The notes: generated by a model from the letters alone, not told the origin. Counted from the first letter of the stretch, positions 7,906 to 16,914 are shown. The stretch: 33,005 nt of DNA from UBA7328 sp002471345 (GCA_964011275.1 CAXGOB010000056.1:1-33005); one strand, 5' to 3'. A program made the numbers and translations.

Positions 7906-9432
7906 TCATTGATCTAGAAGTGCTAATTGCCATCGGGGATGAAATGAAGTGGAATGCTCAGATCTTATAATCTCCCACATTTGATCGACCATTTCTACAT
8001 TGTCATTTGCAATATTAGTCGTCTCCAAGGGATCAAGTTCTAGGTTGTACAACTCCAATTGATCATTTCCTTCTTTTACTCTAGGAATAAATGCTTTCCA
8101 TTTCCCCTTTCTTACAGCAACTTGACCTTGACCTTCAGGAAATTCCCAATAGAGATGATCGTGAGCAACTTGATCCTTTTTTTGAAGAAGAGCAGATTTA
8201 AAGCTGACACCATCAATATCATTATTATTAAAATCTATTCCCGCTAAATCACAAAAAGTAGGGTAGATGTCTTGAGAAGATGCTATATGATCGCTTATCG
8301 AGCCAGCTTGGATCATACCAGGCCAAGAAGCTATTAATGGCACTCTTATACCTCCTTCTTTCACAAATCCTTTTGCATAACCTCTTTCTGATTTAAAAGG
8401 TCTAGCACTGTCAAAATAAGTGGCATCTACTCCTCCCGCATAAGTAGGGCCATTGTCAGATGAAAACATGATTAACGTATTTTCATACAATCCTTTTTCT
8501 TTTAGTTTTTGAATTAATTTTCCTATGTTTTCATCAAAATAGGAGATCATTGCCGCGTAGGTTGCATTTGGATATCTACAAGGGAAATATCCTTTATCTC
8601 CAAGATAAGGCTCTTCATCTCCAAACTTCTGAACATAATGATCTATCCAGTTTTTAGGAGCTTGAAGTGGAACATGAGGAATAGGTGATTCCCAAAATAT
8701 ACTGAATGGATCTGCACCTATATTATCCACATAATTCAGAATGTCATTAAAAATGAAAGTAGGTGCATATCCGGGCATGTTATATTTATCATAACTATTT
8801 GGATCATAAGGATCAGCACCATCGGCTAAAAGGGTACGAGGAATGAGAGTGTCATTTTTAAGAATATCCTTTTCTTCATTACGCCATAGGTGAAGGGGGG
8901 TCAAATTGTGAGCTTGCCTTTGGCAGTTGTATCCATAGAAATAATCAAACCCCTGAGTTCTAGGGAGGCTTTCTGATCCTGGATAACCTAATCCCCATTT
9001 TCCGAATAAAGCAGTACTGTAGCCACCATCTTTTAATTTCTCTGCTATTGTTATAATACTATCAGCTAATGGATACTGACCTTCCAAACCTGGATTATGA
9101 GCCATCGCTCTATGATTCCAAACATCTCCACGCGATCTCATTTCGTCATTTCCTCGAATATATGCATGGCCTGAATGTTGGCCTGTCATGAGTATACATC
9201 TTGATGGTGCACATACAGGAGAACCAGAATAGTACTGTGTAAACCGCATCCCATTTTCCGCCAATTCATCAAGGTTTGGTGTTTCTATTTTTTCCTGGCC
9301 ATAGCTGCCTAATTCTCCATAACCTAAGTCATCAGCAAAAATAAAAAGGATGTTAGGCTGAATTCCATTTTCCTTTTTGCAATTAATGCAAAAAAGAATA
9401 ATCATCAGTAAAAGAAGACCAATCTTACGCAT
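7906..9432 (-). CDS. Sulfatase (arylsulfatase family), lipoprotein, Cys-type
   Basis: This 508-residue sulfatase hydrolyses sulfate esters, most likely on sulfated polysaccharides or aryl sulfates, outside the cytoplasm. The lipoprotein signal ends in LFCINC (Cys18). The metal-binding FADDLGYGELGSYG has Asp34 and Asp35. The formylglycine signature is CAPSR at 74-78, so Cys74 must be oxidised by an anaerobic-type or FGE maturase that is not in this window. GKWGLG (~145) and SSDNGPTYAGG further on complete the active site, and the C-terminal LYNLELDPLETTNIA stretch is typical. It starts at ATG 9432. The true substrate is unknown. It heads a probable three-gene transcript with the two lipoproteins downstream. 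Confidence 0.93.
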   Translation of the reverse strand: MRKIGLLLLMIILFCINCKKENGIQPNILFIFADDLGYGELGSYGQEKIETPNLDELAENGMRFTQYYSGSPVCAPSRCILMTGQHSGHAYIRGNDEMRSRGDVWNHRAMAHNPGLEGQYPLADSIITIAEKLKDGGYSTALFGKWGLGYPGSESLPRTQGFDYFYGYNCQRQAHNLTPLHLWRNEEKDILKNDTLIPRTLLADGADPYDPNSYDKYNMPGYAPTFIFNDILNYVDNIGADPFSIFWESPIPHVPLQAPKNWIDHYVQKFGDEEPYLGDKGYFPCRYPNATYAAMISYFDENIGKLIQKLKEKGLYENTLIMFSSDNGPTYAGGVDATYFDSARPFKSERGYAKGFVKEGGIRVPLIASWPGMIQAGSISDHIASSQDIYPTFCDLAGIDFNNNDIDGVSFKSALLQKKDQVAHDHLYWEFPEGQGQVAVRKGKWKAFIPRVKEGNDQLELYNLELDPLETTNIANDNVEMVDQMWEIIRSEHSTSFHPRWQLALLDQ

Positions 9433-9712
9433 AGTAGAATTAAATATGAATTTGAAAATAAGACTATTTTCTTTACCATCTTGAATTATAAGAAATTAGC
9501 GTTTGTGATCAACTTGGAGATTAGTGGCCTGCACAAAATTTTGAAAAAGACTTGTCTTGAAAAATTGAAGAATAATTAAAAAACACAATTGGTGATTAGG
9601 ATTTTAATTGAGGATCAACAATACGCACGAATTCTTTCACACCATAAATATTGGATGAAAGGTAAAAGGATTAGATAAAATCTAAAAGAAGTAAGAATCC
9701 CAATCGAAATAT

Positions 9713-11260
9713 TTATACAACCTCTTCTTTCATCAGCTCTCCATTTACTAATCTCCAAATATTTAAAGGATTTGAATTGTGTAATGCAGAGGGTAAAAGT
9801 GATTCTGGAAAATCCTGAAAGCAAATAGGTCGCACAAAGCGTTTGATAGCGTTCGTCCCTACAGAAGTAGATTGAACTGCAGTTGTGGATGGATAAGGTC
9901 CTCCATGAACCATTGAATGACAAACCTCTACACCGGTTGGGTAGCCATTTATAATAACCCTTCCAACCTTTTGTTCTAAAATATCAAAAAGTTCTTTGTA
10001 GTTATCAAAATCCTCATTCATTCCATGAACTGTTGCTGTAAGATGACCTTTTAAGTTTTTTGCAGCTTCTAATATTTGTTCTTTTGACTTTGATGTAATT
10101 ACTACATTCGATGGTCCAAAATTTTCTTCATTCAATAGTTCAGATTTAGAATATTTCTCAAATGTAGTATTGAATATTTTGGCTGCAACTTGGCCAGAGA
10201 TCCCAGCTTCTCGACCAGAAGCCATTTCTTCAACTCCATCAATTTTCAAAGTGTTTTCAATACCAATTTCATATGCATCTTTTATGCCTTTCGAAAGCAT
10301 TGTTCCAGAGGGTTTATCCTTCAGACTCGTGGCTAAATAATCAAAATACTTATTTGCTTCTTTTGATTCTTCAATAAATGTCAAACCTGGATTGGTACAG
10401 AATTGCCCTACTCCGAGTGTAATAGAATTGGCCATTCCAATGGCAATCGTTTCCGTTTTTTCCCTCAGTGCTTTAGGCAAAATAAAAACTGGATTAGTAC
10501 TTCCCATTTCAGCATATACAGGAATAGGTTCAGTTCGAGAATTCGCAATGTCAAATAACGCTTTGCCTCCTCCAAATGACCCAGTAAACCCTACAGCTTT
10601 AATATCTGGATGCTTCACTAAAGTCTTACCCACGGTATTGTTATTCCCCTGAATTAATGAAAATGTACCTTCAGGCATCCCACATATACTTATGGCTTTA
10701 TGAATTGCACTGGCAACTAACTCTGATGTCCCAGGATGGGCTGGATGTGCCTTCACAACGACAGTGCATCCAGCTGCCAAAGCAGAGGCCGTATCACCAC
10801 CAGCTACGGAAAAAGCCAATGGAAAATTACTAGCACCAAATACTGCTACAGGTCCTAATGGCTGTAGTATATGTCTGATATCTGACTTCGGAAAAGGACT
10901 TCTTTCAGGAATGGCAGTATCTATACGGGCATCAATCCAAGAACCTTCTCGTACAACAGAGGCAAATAATTTCAATTGATTTATCGTTCTTCCTCTTTCA
11001 CCTTGTAGTCTAGCCATTGGAAGAGCTGTTTCTAGGCGACATCTTTCTAAAAGAGAATCGCCCAAATTCAATATTTCCTGTGCAACTTGGTCTAAAAAAT
11101 TAGCGATGCTATCCTTATCCTTCTTTCTATAAATAGCCATTGCTTCTTTTGATTTCTGTACAGCAGAATGGATGACTGCTTCAGTGGCATTTGTGTATTC
11201 ACCTTCCAATTGATTATTGCTGCTTGGATTTATAGCATAAAATTTATCATTTGTGCTCAT
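9713..11260 (-). CDS. Alpha-ketoglutaric semialdehyde (2,5-dioxovalerate) dehydrogenase
   Basis: This is a 515-residue aldehyde dehydrogenase of the KGSADH branch, which oxidises 2,5-dioxopentanoate to 2-oxoglutarate with NAD(P)+. It is the last step of non-phosphorylating pentose/uronate or hydroxyproline breakdown, carried out in the cytoplasm. Characteristic features are FGASNFPLAFSVAGGDTASA (141-160, catalytic Asn145), VVVKAHPAHPGTSE (Lys170), GFTGS 224-228, YAEMGSTNP with Glu251, and GVGQFCTNPG with the nucleophile Cys288. The HPAHP and MGSTNP wording separates this branch from general ALDHs. No other enzyme of the pathways is in the window, so the source of substrate is unclear. It starts at ATG 11260. 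Confidence 0.92.
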   Translation of the reverse strand: MSTNDKFYAINPSSNNQLEGEYTNATEAVIHSAVQKSKEAMAIYRKKDKDSIANFLDQVAQEILNLGDSLLERCRLETALPMARLQGERGRTINQLKLFASVVREGSWIDARIDTAIPERSPFPKSDIRHILQPLGPVAVFGASNFPLAFSVAGGDTASALAAGCTVVVKAHPAHPGTSELVASAIHKAISICGMPEGTFSLIQGNNNTVGKTLVKHPDIKAVGFTGSFGGGKALFDIANSRTEPIPVYAEMGSTNPVFILPKALREKTETIAIGMANSITLGVGQFCTNPGLTFIEESKEANKYFDYLATSLKDKPSGTMLSKGIKDAYEIGIENTLKIDGVEEMASGREAGISGQVAAKIFNTTFEKYSKSELLNEENFGPSNVVITSKSKEQILEAAKNLKGHLTATVHGMNEDFDNYKELFDILEQKVGRVIINGYPTGVEVCHSMVHGGPYPSTTAVQSTSVGTNAIKRFVRPICFQDFPESLLPSALHNSNPLNIWRLVNGELMKEEVV

Positions 11261-11685
11261 GTGTATTTTATATTCTTGGTACGTTTTTCAATTTAGAATA
11301 ACTCTTGGGCAATGATCATTGCTTTTTATCATCTTTTAATGACTTGCCTCGCTAATATTTGGCAAATTAAGAGATTTATAAATTGGATTCATACATACAC
11401 ATGGACATATAATAGAAGTTCCGAATTGATCTATGTTTTTCATTTAATAAGTCAATCAGAATGGTAAATTGTAGTTCTTCTTGAACCACTAATAATTGGG
11501 TCATGCATTATTCATCTAAATTGTTTTGACAAGTTAAGGTTATTGGAAAAACGACAAAGAATTTAAAAACATAATCATAAATATGTCAGCTTCGTCCTAA
11601 AAAATCACAATCCCTAAGTCTAAGTACATACTATTTCTAAAGTTCTATTTAAACGAAGGTTTAGAAATCATTTTATCCAAGGAGT
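11261..11685. other. Long intergenic stretch, nothing recognised
   Basis: This is the AT-rich first half of a 734-bp gene-free gap upstream of the dehydrogenase. I see no ORF with coding character, no tRNA and no clear hairpin. Any dehydrogenase promoter should lie near 11261-11320, but no good TAnnTTTG match was found there. Confidence 0.5.
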
Positions 11686-11980
11686 TATGCCAAAAGGCAA
11701 GTCTACAATGGTAGAGGAAACATTGGCTTTACAATACATCCCGGCAAAAGAGGATATTATTCCAATTATGGTATTTAAAGGATCCAAGACATCCTCAAAG
11801 AGTGGCATTAGAAACCAGCTCCAAAGGTTCCATTCTTATAATTGAAAGTCGAAAAGATAGTCTTCCCAGCACTTCTAGAAAAAGAAATGGCAGATTCAGA
11901 CCAATATCCTTTAAATAGGGAAATGAAAGATATGCTCATGGTGGAGTATTCATTAAATGAGAGCAGATTTTATTGAATAG
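11686..11980 (-). pseudogene. Decayed gene remnant, in part related to the nearby APH/MtnK-like kinase
   Basis: Bases 11918-11940 are identical over 23 nt to 14057-14079 inside the kinase gene, in the same orientation. On the minus strand both read HEHIFHFP. After a 1-nt shift the remnant continues KDIGLNL against the kinase's KDNGLNL, then similarity fades. Further along the minus strand are short protein-like pieces in different frames: KTIFSTFNYKNGTFGAGF, then FEDVLDPLNTIIGIISSFAG up to a stop. The plus strand also has a short ORF from ATG 11687 (52 codons) that I do not recognise. The broken frames suggest a dead gene fragment rather than a working gene. The origin of the non-kinase part is unknown. 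Confidence 0.5.
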
Positions 11981-11994
11981 ATTTTTTCCAAAAA

Positions 11995-13308
11995 TCAAAT
12001 CAATGTAATATCCCCTACTTTTTGTACTACTCGACCGTCGGGATAATAAAACTCAAGAATGTATCCATAAACACCGGATGGGGCTTCAGTTTGATCTTGT
12101 ATTTTTCCATTCCATCCTTTAATAATTGTCGCATGATCTTTAGATTGATAAAGTAGATTTCCCCATCGGTCATATATCGATAATGAAGCAATAGTTCCTT
12201 TAAAATCTGGATGGGGTGTAATGAAAAACTGTCCGTTATTTAAGCTTCTTCTTTTGATGACATTTGGAATATACACTGGACAAGGATTTTGACTGACTAA
12301 AATAGTTGTGTCAAAAACACAAGTATTGAATTCAGAAATAGCCGATGTGACGTCTTTAATAGAGAGTGTATGCCAGCCATCAGAGACATCTTTAAATATT
12401 TGTTGTTCCTGGAATTCCAAACCATCAATCGCATATGACAATCTCCCTGCACCTCCTTTAGGGTTTATAGTGATCAGACCATTTGCTTGCCCACAATCAG
12501 GTAAAAGAGTCACCTTTGCACCAACATTTACTTGTTCTATAATTACCAAAGTGCTATCAAAAGTGGGTTTTTCTGTTTCTACAAATAGAAAGTCATCCAA
12601 AGCGAAATCGTTGCCATTCGGATCAGTATTTTTATTTATGATGCATATTTCCGCCAATGTAGTGTCATTTGATTCCCACAATTGATAGAATTGTCGCCAT
12701 TGACAGACACTTTCTACTGCCGAAAATGAATACCCCAATTGTTCATCGTTGATTGTAAATTGTAATTCTGCTGGATTATCTCCTAATACCGAAGCGAGCC
12801 ACGTAGAAAATGCATATAGAGTATTTGAGTCAATTTCTATAGTTTGACACCAGACTTTAGTCCCTTCTATAGGAGAACCGTCTACTACCATCATAAGTCC
12901 TGAGCCAGAGGTATGATCAGGGCAATCTGTAAAAAATATACCATTTAGTTCCTTTGCACTTTGACTTACTCCATATAATCCTTGAATAAAGATGCGATCG
13001 GTATAGGGATACTCACTTTCGAATCCTACATTGCCTTCTTCAAAATCAGGGTTCTTAATTAAATTTTCACCAAGAATTTCACCTATCATTTCGGCCACAT
13101 ACAAAGTATTGAAGACGGGATAGGCAATGGGATTCTGGATCGTAGGATTATCAAGACTATATGGGGGAGTCCATTTATATCCCTGCCGACCTAGTGGAGC
13201 TTGAAGTTCAACTACATCTTTTGGGTCACAAATGAGCAAAGTATCGATTTGCCCAATTATAGATTGAGAGGAAATGAAAAACATCAATCCACAACATAGA
13301 GTCTTCAT
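11995..13308 (-). CDS. T9SS type-B secreted protein (gliding motility-associated C-terminal domain)
   Basis: The start is placed at ATG 13308, giving a signal peptide MKTLCCGLMFFISSQSIIGQ. The mature protein begins with a PKD-like repeat (YKWTPPYSLDNPTIQNPIAY). A central beta-sandwich follows (ENLIKNPDFEEG to ALDDFLFVE) that resembles carbohydrate-binding modules, and then an SprB-like repeat (ITINPKGGAGRLSYAIDG). The final ~90 residues are the type-B sorting domain: YIPNVIKRRSLNNGQFFI, LSIYDRWGNLLYQS, WNGKIQDQTEAPSGVYGYIL, VVQKVGDITLI. It should be exported by the type IX system and held at or released from the cell surface, often near a PorP/SprF partner, which is absent here. It may be an adhesin; no enzymatic motif is visible. 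An A/T-rich 7-bp hairpin (11980-11996) overlaps its stop codon. Confidence 0.9.
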   Translation of the reverse strand: MKTLCCGLMFFISSQSIIGQIDTLLICDPKDVVELQAPLGRQGYKWTPPYSLDNPTIQNPIAYPVFNTLYVAEMIGEILGENLIKNPDFEEGNVGFESEYPYTDRIFIQGLYGVSQSAKELNGIFFTDCPDHTSGSGLMMVVDGSPIEGTKVWCQTIEIDSNTLYAFSTWLASVLGDNPAELQFTINDEQLGYSFSAVESVCQWRQFYQLWESNDTTLAEICIINKNTDPNGNDFALDDFLFVETEKPTFDSTLVIIEQVNVGAKVTLLPDCGQANGLITINPKGGAGRLSYAIDGLEFQEQQIFKDVSDGWHTLSIKDVTSAISEFNTCVFDTTILVSQNPCPVYIPNVIKRRSLNNGQFFITPHPDFKGTIASLSIYDRWGNLLYQSKDHATIIKGWNGKIQDQTEAPSGVYGYILEFYYPDGRVVQKVGDITLI

Positions 13309-13335
13309 CAAGTACAATTGACAACATTTGGTCAA

Positions 13336-13566
13336 ATATAAATATAGAGTTTAATAAACTATTTTCTAGATTGTTTTGGCCAATTCAACCGATAAGATCA
13401 TGCAAATAAAAATGCAGGTTCAGATAATTCGATGAGTTATTTATTTTGCAAACCACTCATTCCATTTTCTCCCAAATCCAATCTTTTTGTCTTGTGAACA
13501 AGCACATTATGAAGACAGAACACTTCTAATCTGTCTCTGTAATTATTTAAATTATCACAAAAATTT
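13336..13566. other. Intergenic region between the kinase and the T9SS protein gene
   Basis: These 231 bases lie downstream of the kinase and upstream of the T9SS protein gene, both on the minus strand. I see no ORF, no good TAnnTTTG element on the minus strand and no strong terminator. Confidence 0.4.
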
Positions 13567-14613
13567 TTACACAATTAAATTTCCATTCATAATCCAGTTT
13601 ATGCTACTTTCAATCCATGCTGTCTTCTTGGTAATTGTAGTATTTAATGGCAACTGCGCTACACCTAGCAATCGTCTTAATATTTCCACTCCAGCAAATG
13701 CTAAAATCAATTGAGTATCCAAATTTCGATTTGGCGTAAATAAGGAGACAAATTCATTGACCACCTCAAACGGCTGATCCGACATCATCAGATGAGCTAA
13801 TAACACAGCCCAATCAAACTCTTTAGGTCCCAGAAAAGCGAATTCAGCATCAATAACCTTTATGCCTGAATCAGTTTTCAGAAAACTAGCCGGATAGAAA
13901 TCACCATGAATCAGTCTTTTGTGGTCATTATTAAGATATACTTTGCCTAGTTCTGCTATTCTATTTATAAGTTTAAGATTTTCAGTAATCGGCATGGCTG
14001 CATTTGCTAAGCCCTGCTGAATTTCATCGAGATTTAAGCCATTATCCTTTTGAAATGGGAAATGAAAGATATGCTCATGATTAAGTGTCCTCATCTCTAA
14101 ATTGTCTGGAAAAGAGAGAACTTCAATAGCATGTAATGCATCAAGGTATGTGGCGAAAATTGACAAATCTTCAGAAGTGACTTTTGCACCTTGGTATACT
14201 ACAGAAAAATCCGAAATTTCTCCCAAATCTTCTAAGATCAAAAGAAAATGTGATGGAATGTGACCTATTAGAATTGGCGAATACTGATTTAAATCATCAT
14301 GCTGTAATGTTAGTTTTATAAATTCTGCTTCTACATTTACTCTTTCAATAGGGGCTGTAATCTGAGGATATTTTGCTACCCATGGTCTTGATTGTTTGAT
14401 GATGAAAGATCTTTGATTTGTCATTGCTCTGAGAACAATATTCATATTTCCCTCACCAGCAATTGAAAGCCTATCTATTTCTTCATTCTCCTGTAGAATC
14501 TTATTTTTTTTAAGTAAAATTTCTATGGCCTTTACATTGTCAACAGAAACATATACGCATTCAGGGAATTGGGTTAAAAACTCTTTTTCACCTTTCATAA
14601 ATAATTTAATCAT
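13567..14613 (-). CDS. APH-fold kinase, S-methyl-5-thioribose kinase (MtnK)-like
   Basis: This 348-residue small-molecule kinase of the aminoglycoside/choline/MtnK superfamily transfers phosphate from ATP to a small hydroxylated substrate. The Gly-rich loop is GEGNMNIVLRA (53-63), with Lys73 in IIKQSRPWVAKYP. That GEGNMN...KQSRP wording is typical of methylthioribose kinases. The catalytic loop is HGDFYPASFL (236-245, Asp238) and the metal-binding motif IDAEF (254-258, Asp255). MtnK proper has HGDLHTGS and DPEF at these places, so the true substrate may differ. No other methionine-salvage gene is nearby. The start at 14613 could instead be the ATG five codons later. It is divergent from the fusion hydrolase gene with only 63 bp between them. 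Confidence 0.78.
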   Translation of the reverse strand: MIKLFMKGEKEFLTQFPECVYVSVDNVKAIEILLKKNKILQENEEIDRLSIAGEGNMNIVLRAMTNQRSFIIKQSRPWVAKYPQITAPIERVNVEAEFIKLTLQHDDLNQYSPILIGHIPSHFLLILEDLGEISDFSVVYQGAKVTSEDLSIFATYLDALHAIEVLSFPDNLEMRTLNHEHIFHFPFQKDNGLNLDEIQQGLANAAMPITENLKLINRIAELGKVYLNNDHKRLIHGDFYPASFLKTDSGIKVIDAEFAFLGPKEFDWAVLLAHLMMSDQPFEVVNEFVSLFTPNRNLDTQLILAFAGVEILRRLLGVAQLPLNTTITKKTAWIESSINWIMNGNLIV

Positions 14614-14676
14614 CCTAACAATTGGGAAAGCTACAAGAAATTGAGAAAATTGAGGTTCATTTCAAATTACTAAGTC

Positions 14677-16914
14677 ATGATGCGGATACTTATTTTCTTT
14701 CTTCTCCTTTTTCTAAGCTATAGCCAAGTCTTATCACAGAGTTCCAATAGACAAGAAATCCCATTAATAATAGATGCAGATACAGCAAATGAGATAGACG
14801 ATTTATATGCTATTGTTCGGGCCTTAATAGCTCCGGAGTTAAATGTATTGGCAATTACTTCTGCACACTTTAGAAATAGTCCTTTAGCGTCAGAAAATTC
14901 AGTTAGAGAAAGCCAAATCCTCAATGAAGAAATTGTTGAATTGATGAATTTAGATGAAGTAGATCTTCCAATTGGTAGTAATCAGCCTCTTATAGATGAA
15001 AAAACTCCTCAGCTTTCTCAAGCAGCAGAGTATATCATACAAAAAGCTCACGAAATGCCACAAGGTCAAAGATTACATGTCGTTGTGCTAGGCCCATGCA
15101 CCAACATAGCCAGTGCTATTCTTATAGATTCAACAATCATTGAAAAGATTGAGGTGTCTTATATCGGATTCTGGCATGATCGTGATAAGAATACTTGGAG
15201 TAGACTGGAATTCAATTCAGGGAATGATATAAAATCAGTAAACGTGCTGCTGACTACTCCTGGATTAAAATTCAATTCTATGACTGCTACAACGTCAGGG
15301 AAATTGTTGTTTGACAAGGAAGTCGCTAGGGATAAATTATTTGGCCGGGGTAGTATTAAATCTTCCTTATTCAATAGATGGCTCAACCAGAAAAGATGGT
15401 GGAAAGATGAAGACCCCCACAAGAAGGAATGGACAATGTGGGATGTTGCAATTATAGAAGCACTCATACACCCTGAATTTACAAAAACAGAAATGCTCAA
15501 AGGGCCAGAACCCAATAATGGAGAGTTGATTAATGTATATACTGAAATAGACGTAGAATCCATGAAATCGTCTTTTTGGAATGCTATTGATAAGCTTCCA
15601 AATAAAAGTGAACATGTATATTTTATTCAAAATGTGAATGTAGTCTCGCCATCAAATGGCACAGTAACTGAAGGTCAAGATGTTACCGTTCTTTATGGAA
15701 GAATTTTGGATATTTCTGATCATACTCCTGAAATAATACCTCAAAATGCAATCATCATTGATGGAAATGATAATTATCTTATGCCTGGACTTAGTGAAAT
15801 GCATGCTCATATTCCTGTTCCTAACGAAGAGTTAGCCGAAAGTCACGTTCAGGATGTAATGCATCTCTATTTAGCTAATGGAGTTACGGTTATTAGGGGG
15901 ATGTTAGGAAATCCTTATCACTTAGAATTGAAGAAAAAATTACGAAGTGGTGAAGTTATAGGACCTAGAATGTATACTTCGAGCCCAAGTATGAATGGAA
16001 ACAGCATTCCTGATGTTTCCTCTGCCGAGAAAAAAGTAAAAGATGCAAAAAGTAAAGGTTATGATTTCTTAAAAATTCATCCGGGCATAAAGGCTGATGT
16101 AATGTCCGCATTGGTCAAAACAGCAAACGACGTAGGAATAGGCTATGCAGGTCATATTCCTTTCGATGTAGGGATAAGGAGTGCAATAAACTATGAATTT
16201 GCTACAATAGATCATGTAGATGGCTATATCCGAGGATTAGTACCTCAAGAAGAACAAATCAGTAATGAAGATGTCGGCTTTTTGGGTAGTGGATTGATTA
16301 AAAAAATTAGGATGAATCGATTGTCTGCACTTGCCGATAGTACAAGGTCTCACAATGTATGGCAAGTACCTACCCAAAGTTTATTTACTAGGTGGTTTTC
16401 ACCAACATCAGCTGCTGAAATGATGAATGATCAAGAATTTTCTTACATGCCTGCCAATACAAGATATGCATGGAGGACTAACAAAGAACGGATGATCACC
16501 GACGAAGCATATACCAAAAAGGGATATAGAAGATTTATGAGAATTAGAAGAAAAATTATACAGTCTCTACATCAGTCGGGTGTACCTTTTTTATTGGGAT
16601 CTGATTCTCCCCAAGTGATGAATGTTCCCGGGTTTTCCATTCATCACGAAATTGATGCGCTCAAAGATTGTGGATTGTCATCTTTTGACATTATAAAAAT
16701 GGGAACAATTAATCCAGCCATTTTTTTTGATCAGATAGATCGATTTGGGACTATTAAAGTAGGTGCAGATGCTGATTTCATAATTGTAGAACAAAATCCA
16801 TTTGACAGAATGGAAACTATGAGACTACCTATAGGAACAATGATAGGAGGAAAGTGGTTAGACCGCACATATTTCAATGATGTTTTAAGCAAGATTGAGG
16901 AAAAAAATCAATAA
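14677..16914 (+). CDS. Secreted nucleoside hydrolase-amidohydrolase fusion protein
   Basis: This single 745-codon frame has two enzymes after a signal peptide (1-21). Residues ~28-300 are an inosine/uridine-type nucleoside hydrolase: IIDADTANEIDDLYAI (31-46) supplies the Ca2+-binding aspartates 33, 35, 41 and 42, and TMWDVAIIEAL supplies Asp256. Nucleoside hydrolases release a base and ribose. Residues ~310-735 are an imidazolonepropionase-like amidohydrolase: MPGLSEMHAHIP (His376, His378), FLKIHPG (Lys466), GHIP (His493), IDHVDGYI (His513), LLGSDSPQ (Asp643), and a C-terminal GTIKVGADADFIIVEQNPF. Both metal sites look complete. The NEIDD form marks a secreted subgroup whose substrate I do not know. 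A plausible idea is stepwise breakdown of one nucleoside-like or N-glycoside compound in the periplasm. Confidence 0.9.
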   Translation: MMRILIFFLLLFLSYSQVLSQSSNRQEIPLIIDADTANEIDDLYAIVRALIAPELNVLAITSAHFRNSPLASENSVRESQILNEEIVELMNLDEVDLPIGSNQPLIDEKTPQLSQAAEYIIQKAHEMPQGQRLHVVVLGPCTNIASAILIDSTIIEKIEVSYIGFWHDRDKNTWSRLEFNSGNDIKSVNVLLTTPGLKFNSMTATTSGKLLFDKEVARDKLFGRGSIKSSLFNRWLNQKRWWKDEDPHKKEWTMWDVAIIEALIHPEFTKTEMLKGPEPNNGELINVYTEIDVESMKSSFWNAIDKLPNKSEHVYFIQNVNVVSPSNGTVTEGQDVTVLYGRILDISDHTPEIIPQNAIIIDGNDNYLMPGLSEMHAHIPVPNEELAESHVQDVMHLYLANGVTVIRGMLGNPYHLELKKKLRSGEVIGPRMYTSSPSMNGNSIPDVSSAEKKVKDAKSKGYDFLKIHPGIKADVMSALVKTANDVGIGYAGHIPFDVGIRSAINYEFATIDHVDGYIRGLVPQEEQISNEDVGFLGSGLIKKIRMNRLSALADSTRSHNVWQVPTQSLFTRWFSPTSAAEMMNDQEFSYMPANTRYAWRTNKERMITDEAYTKKGYRRFMRIRRKIIQSLHQSGVPFLLGSDSPQVMNVPGFSIHHEIDALKDCGLSSFDIIKMGTINPAIFFDQIDRFGTIKVGADADFIIVEQNPFDRMETMRLPIGTMIGGKWLDRTYFNDVLSKIEEKNQ

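Noticed and set aside
9540..9590. Possible terminator between the dehydrogenase and the sulfatase
   Set aside because: The AAGAC/GTCTT repeat leaves a 2-base loop, and the reduced 4-bp stem is too weak.
9615..9923. 102-codon minus-strand ORF
   Set aside because: It overlaps the end of the dehydrogenase gene in another frame and has Cys-rich, non-protein-like composition.
13487..13714. 75-codon plus-strand ORF
   Set aside because: Its second half is the antisense of the kinase C terminus, and it has no start or context that supports translation.
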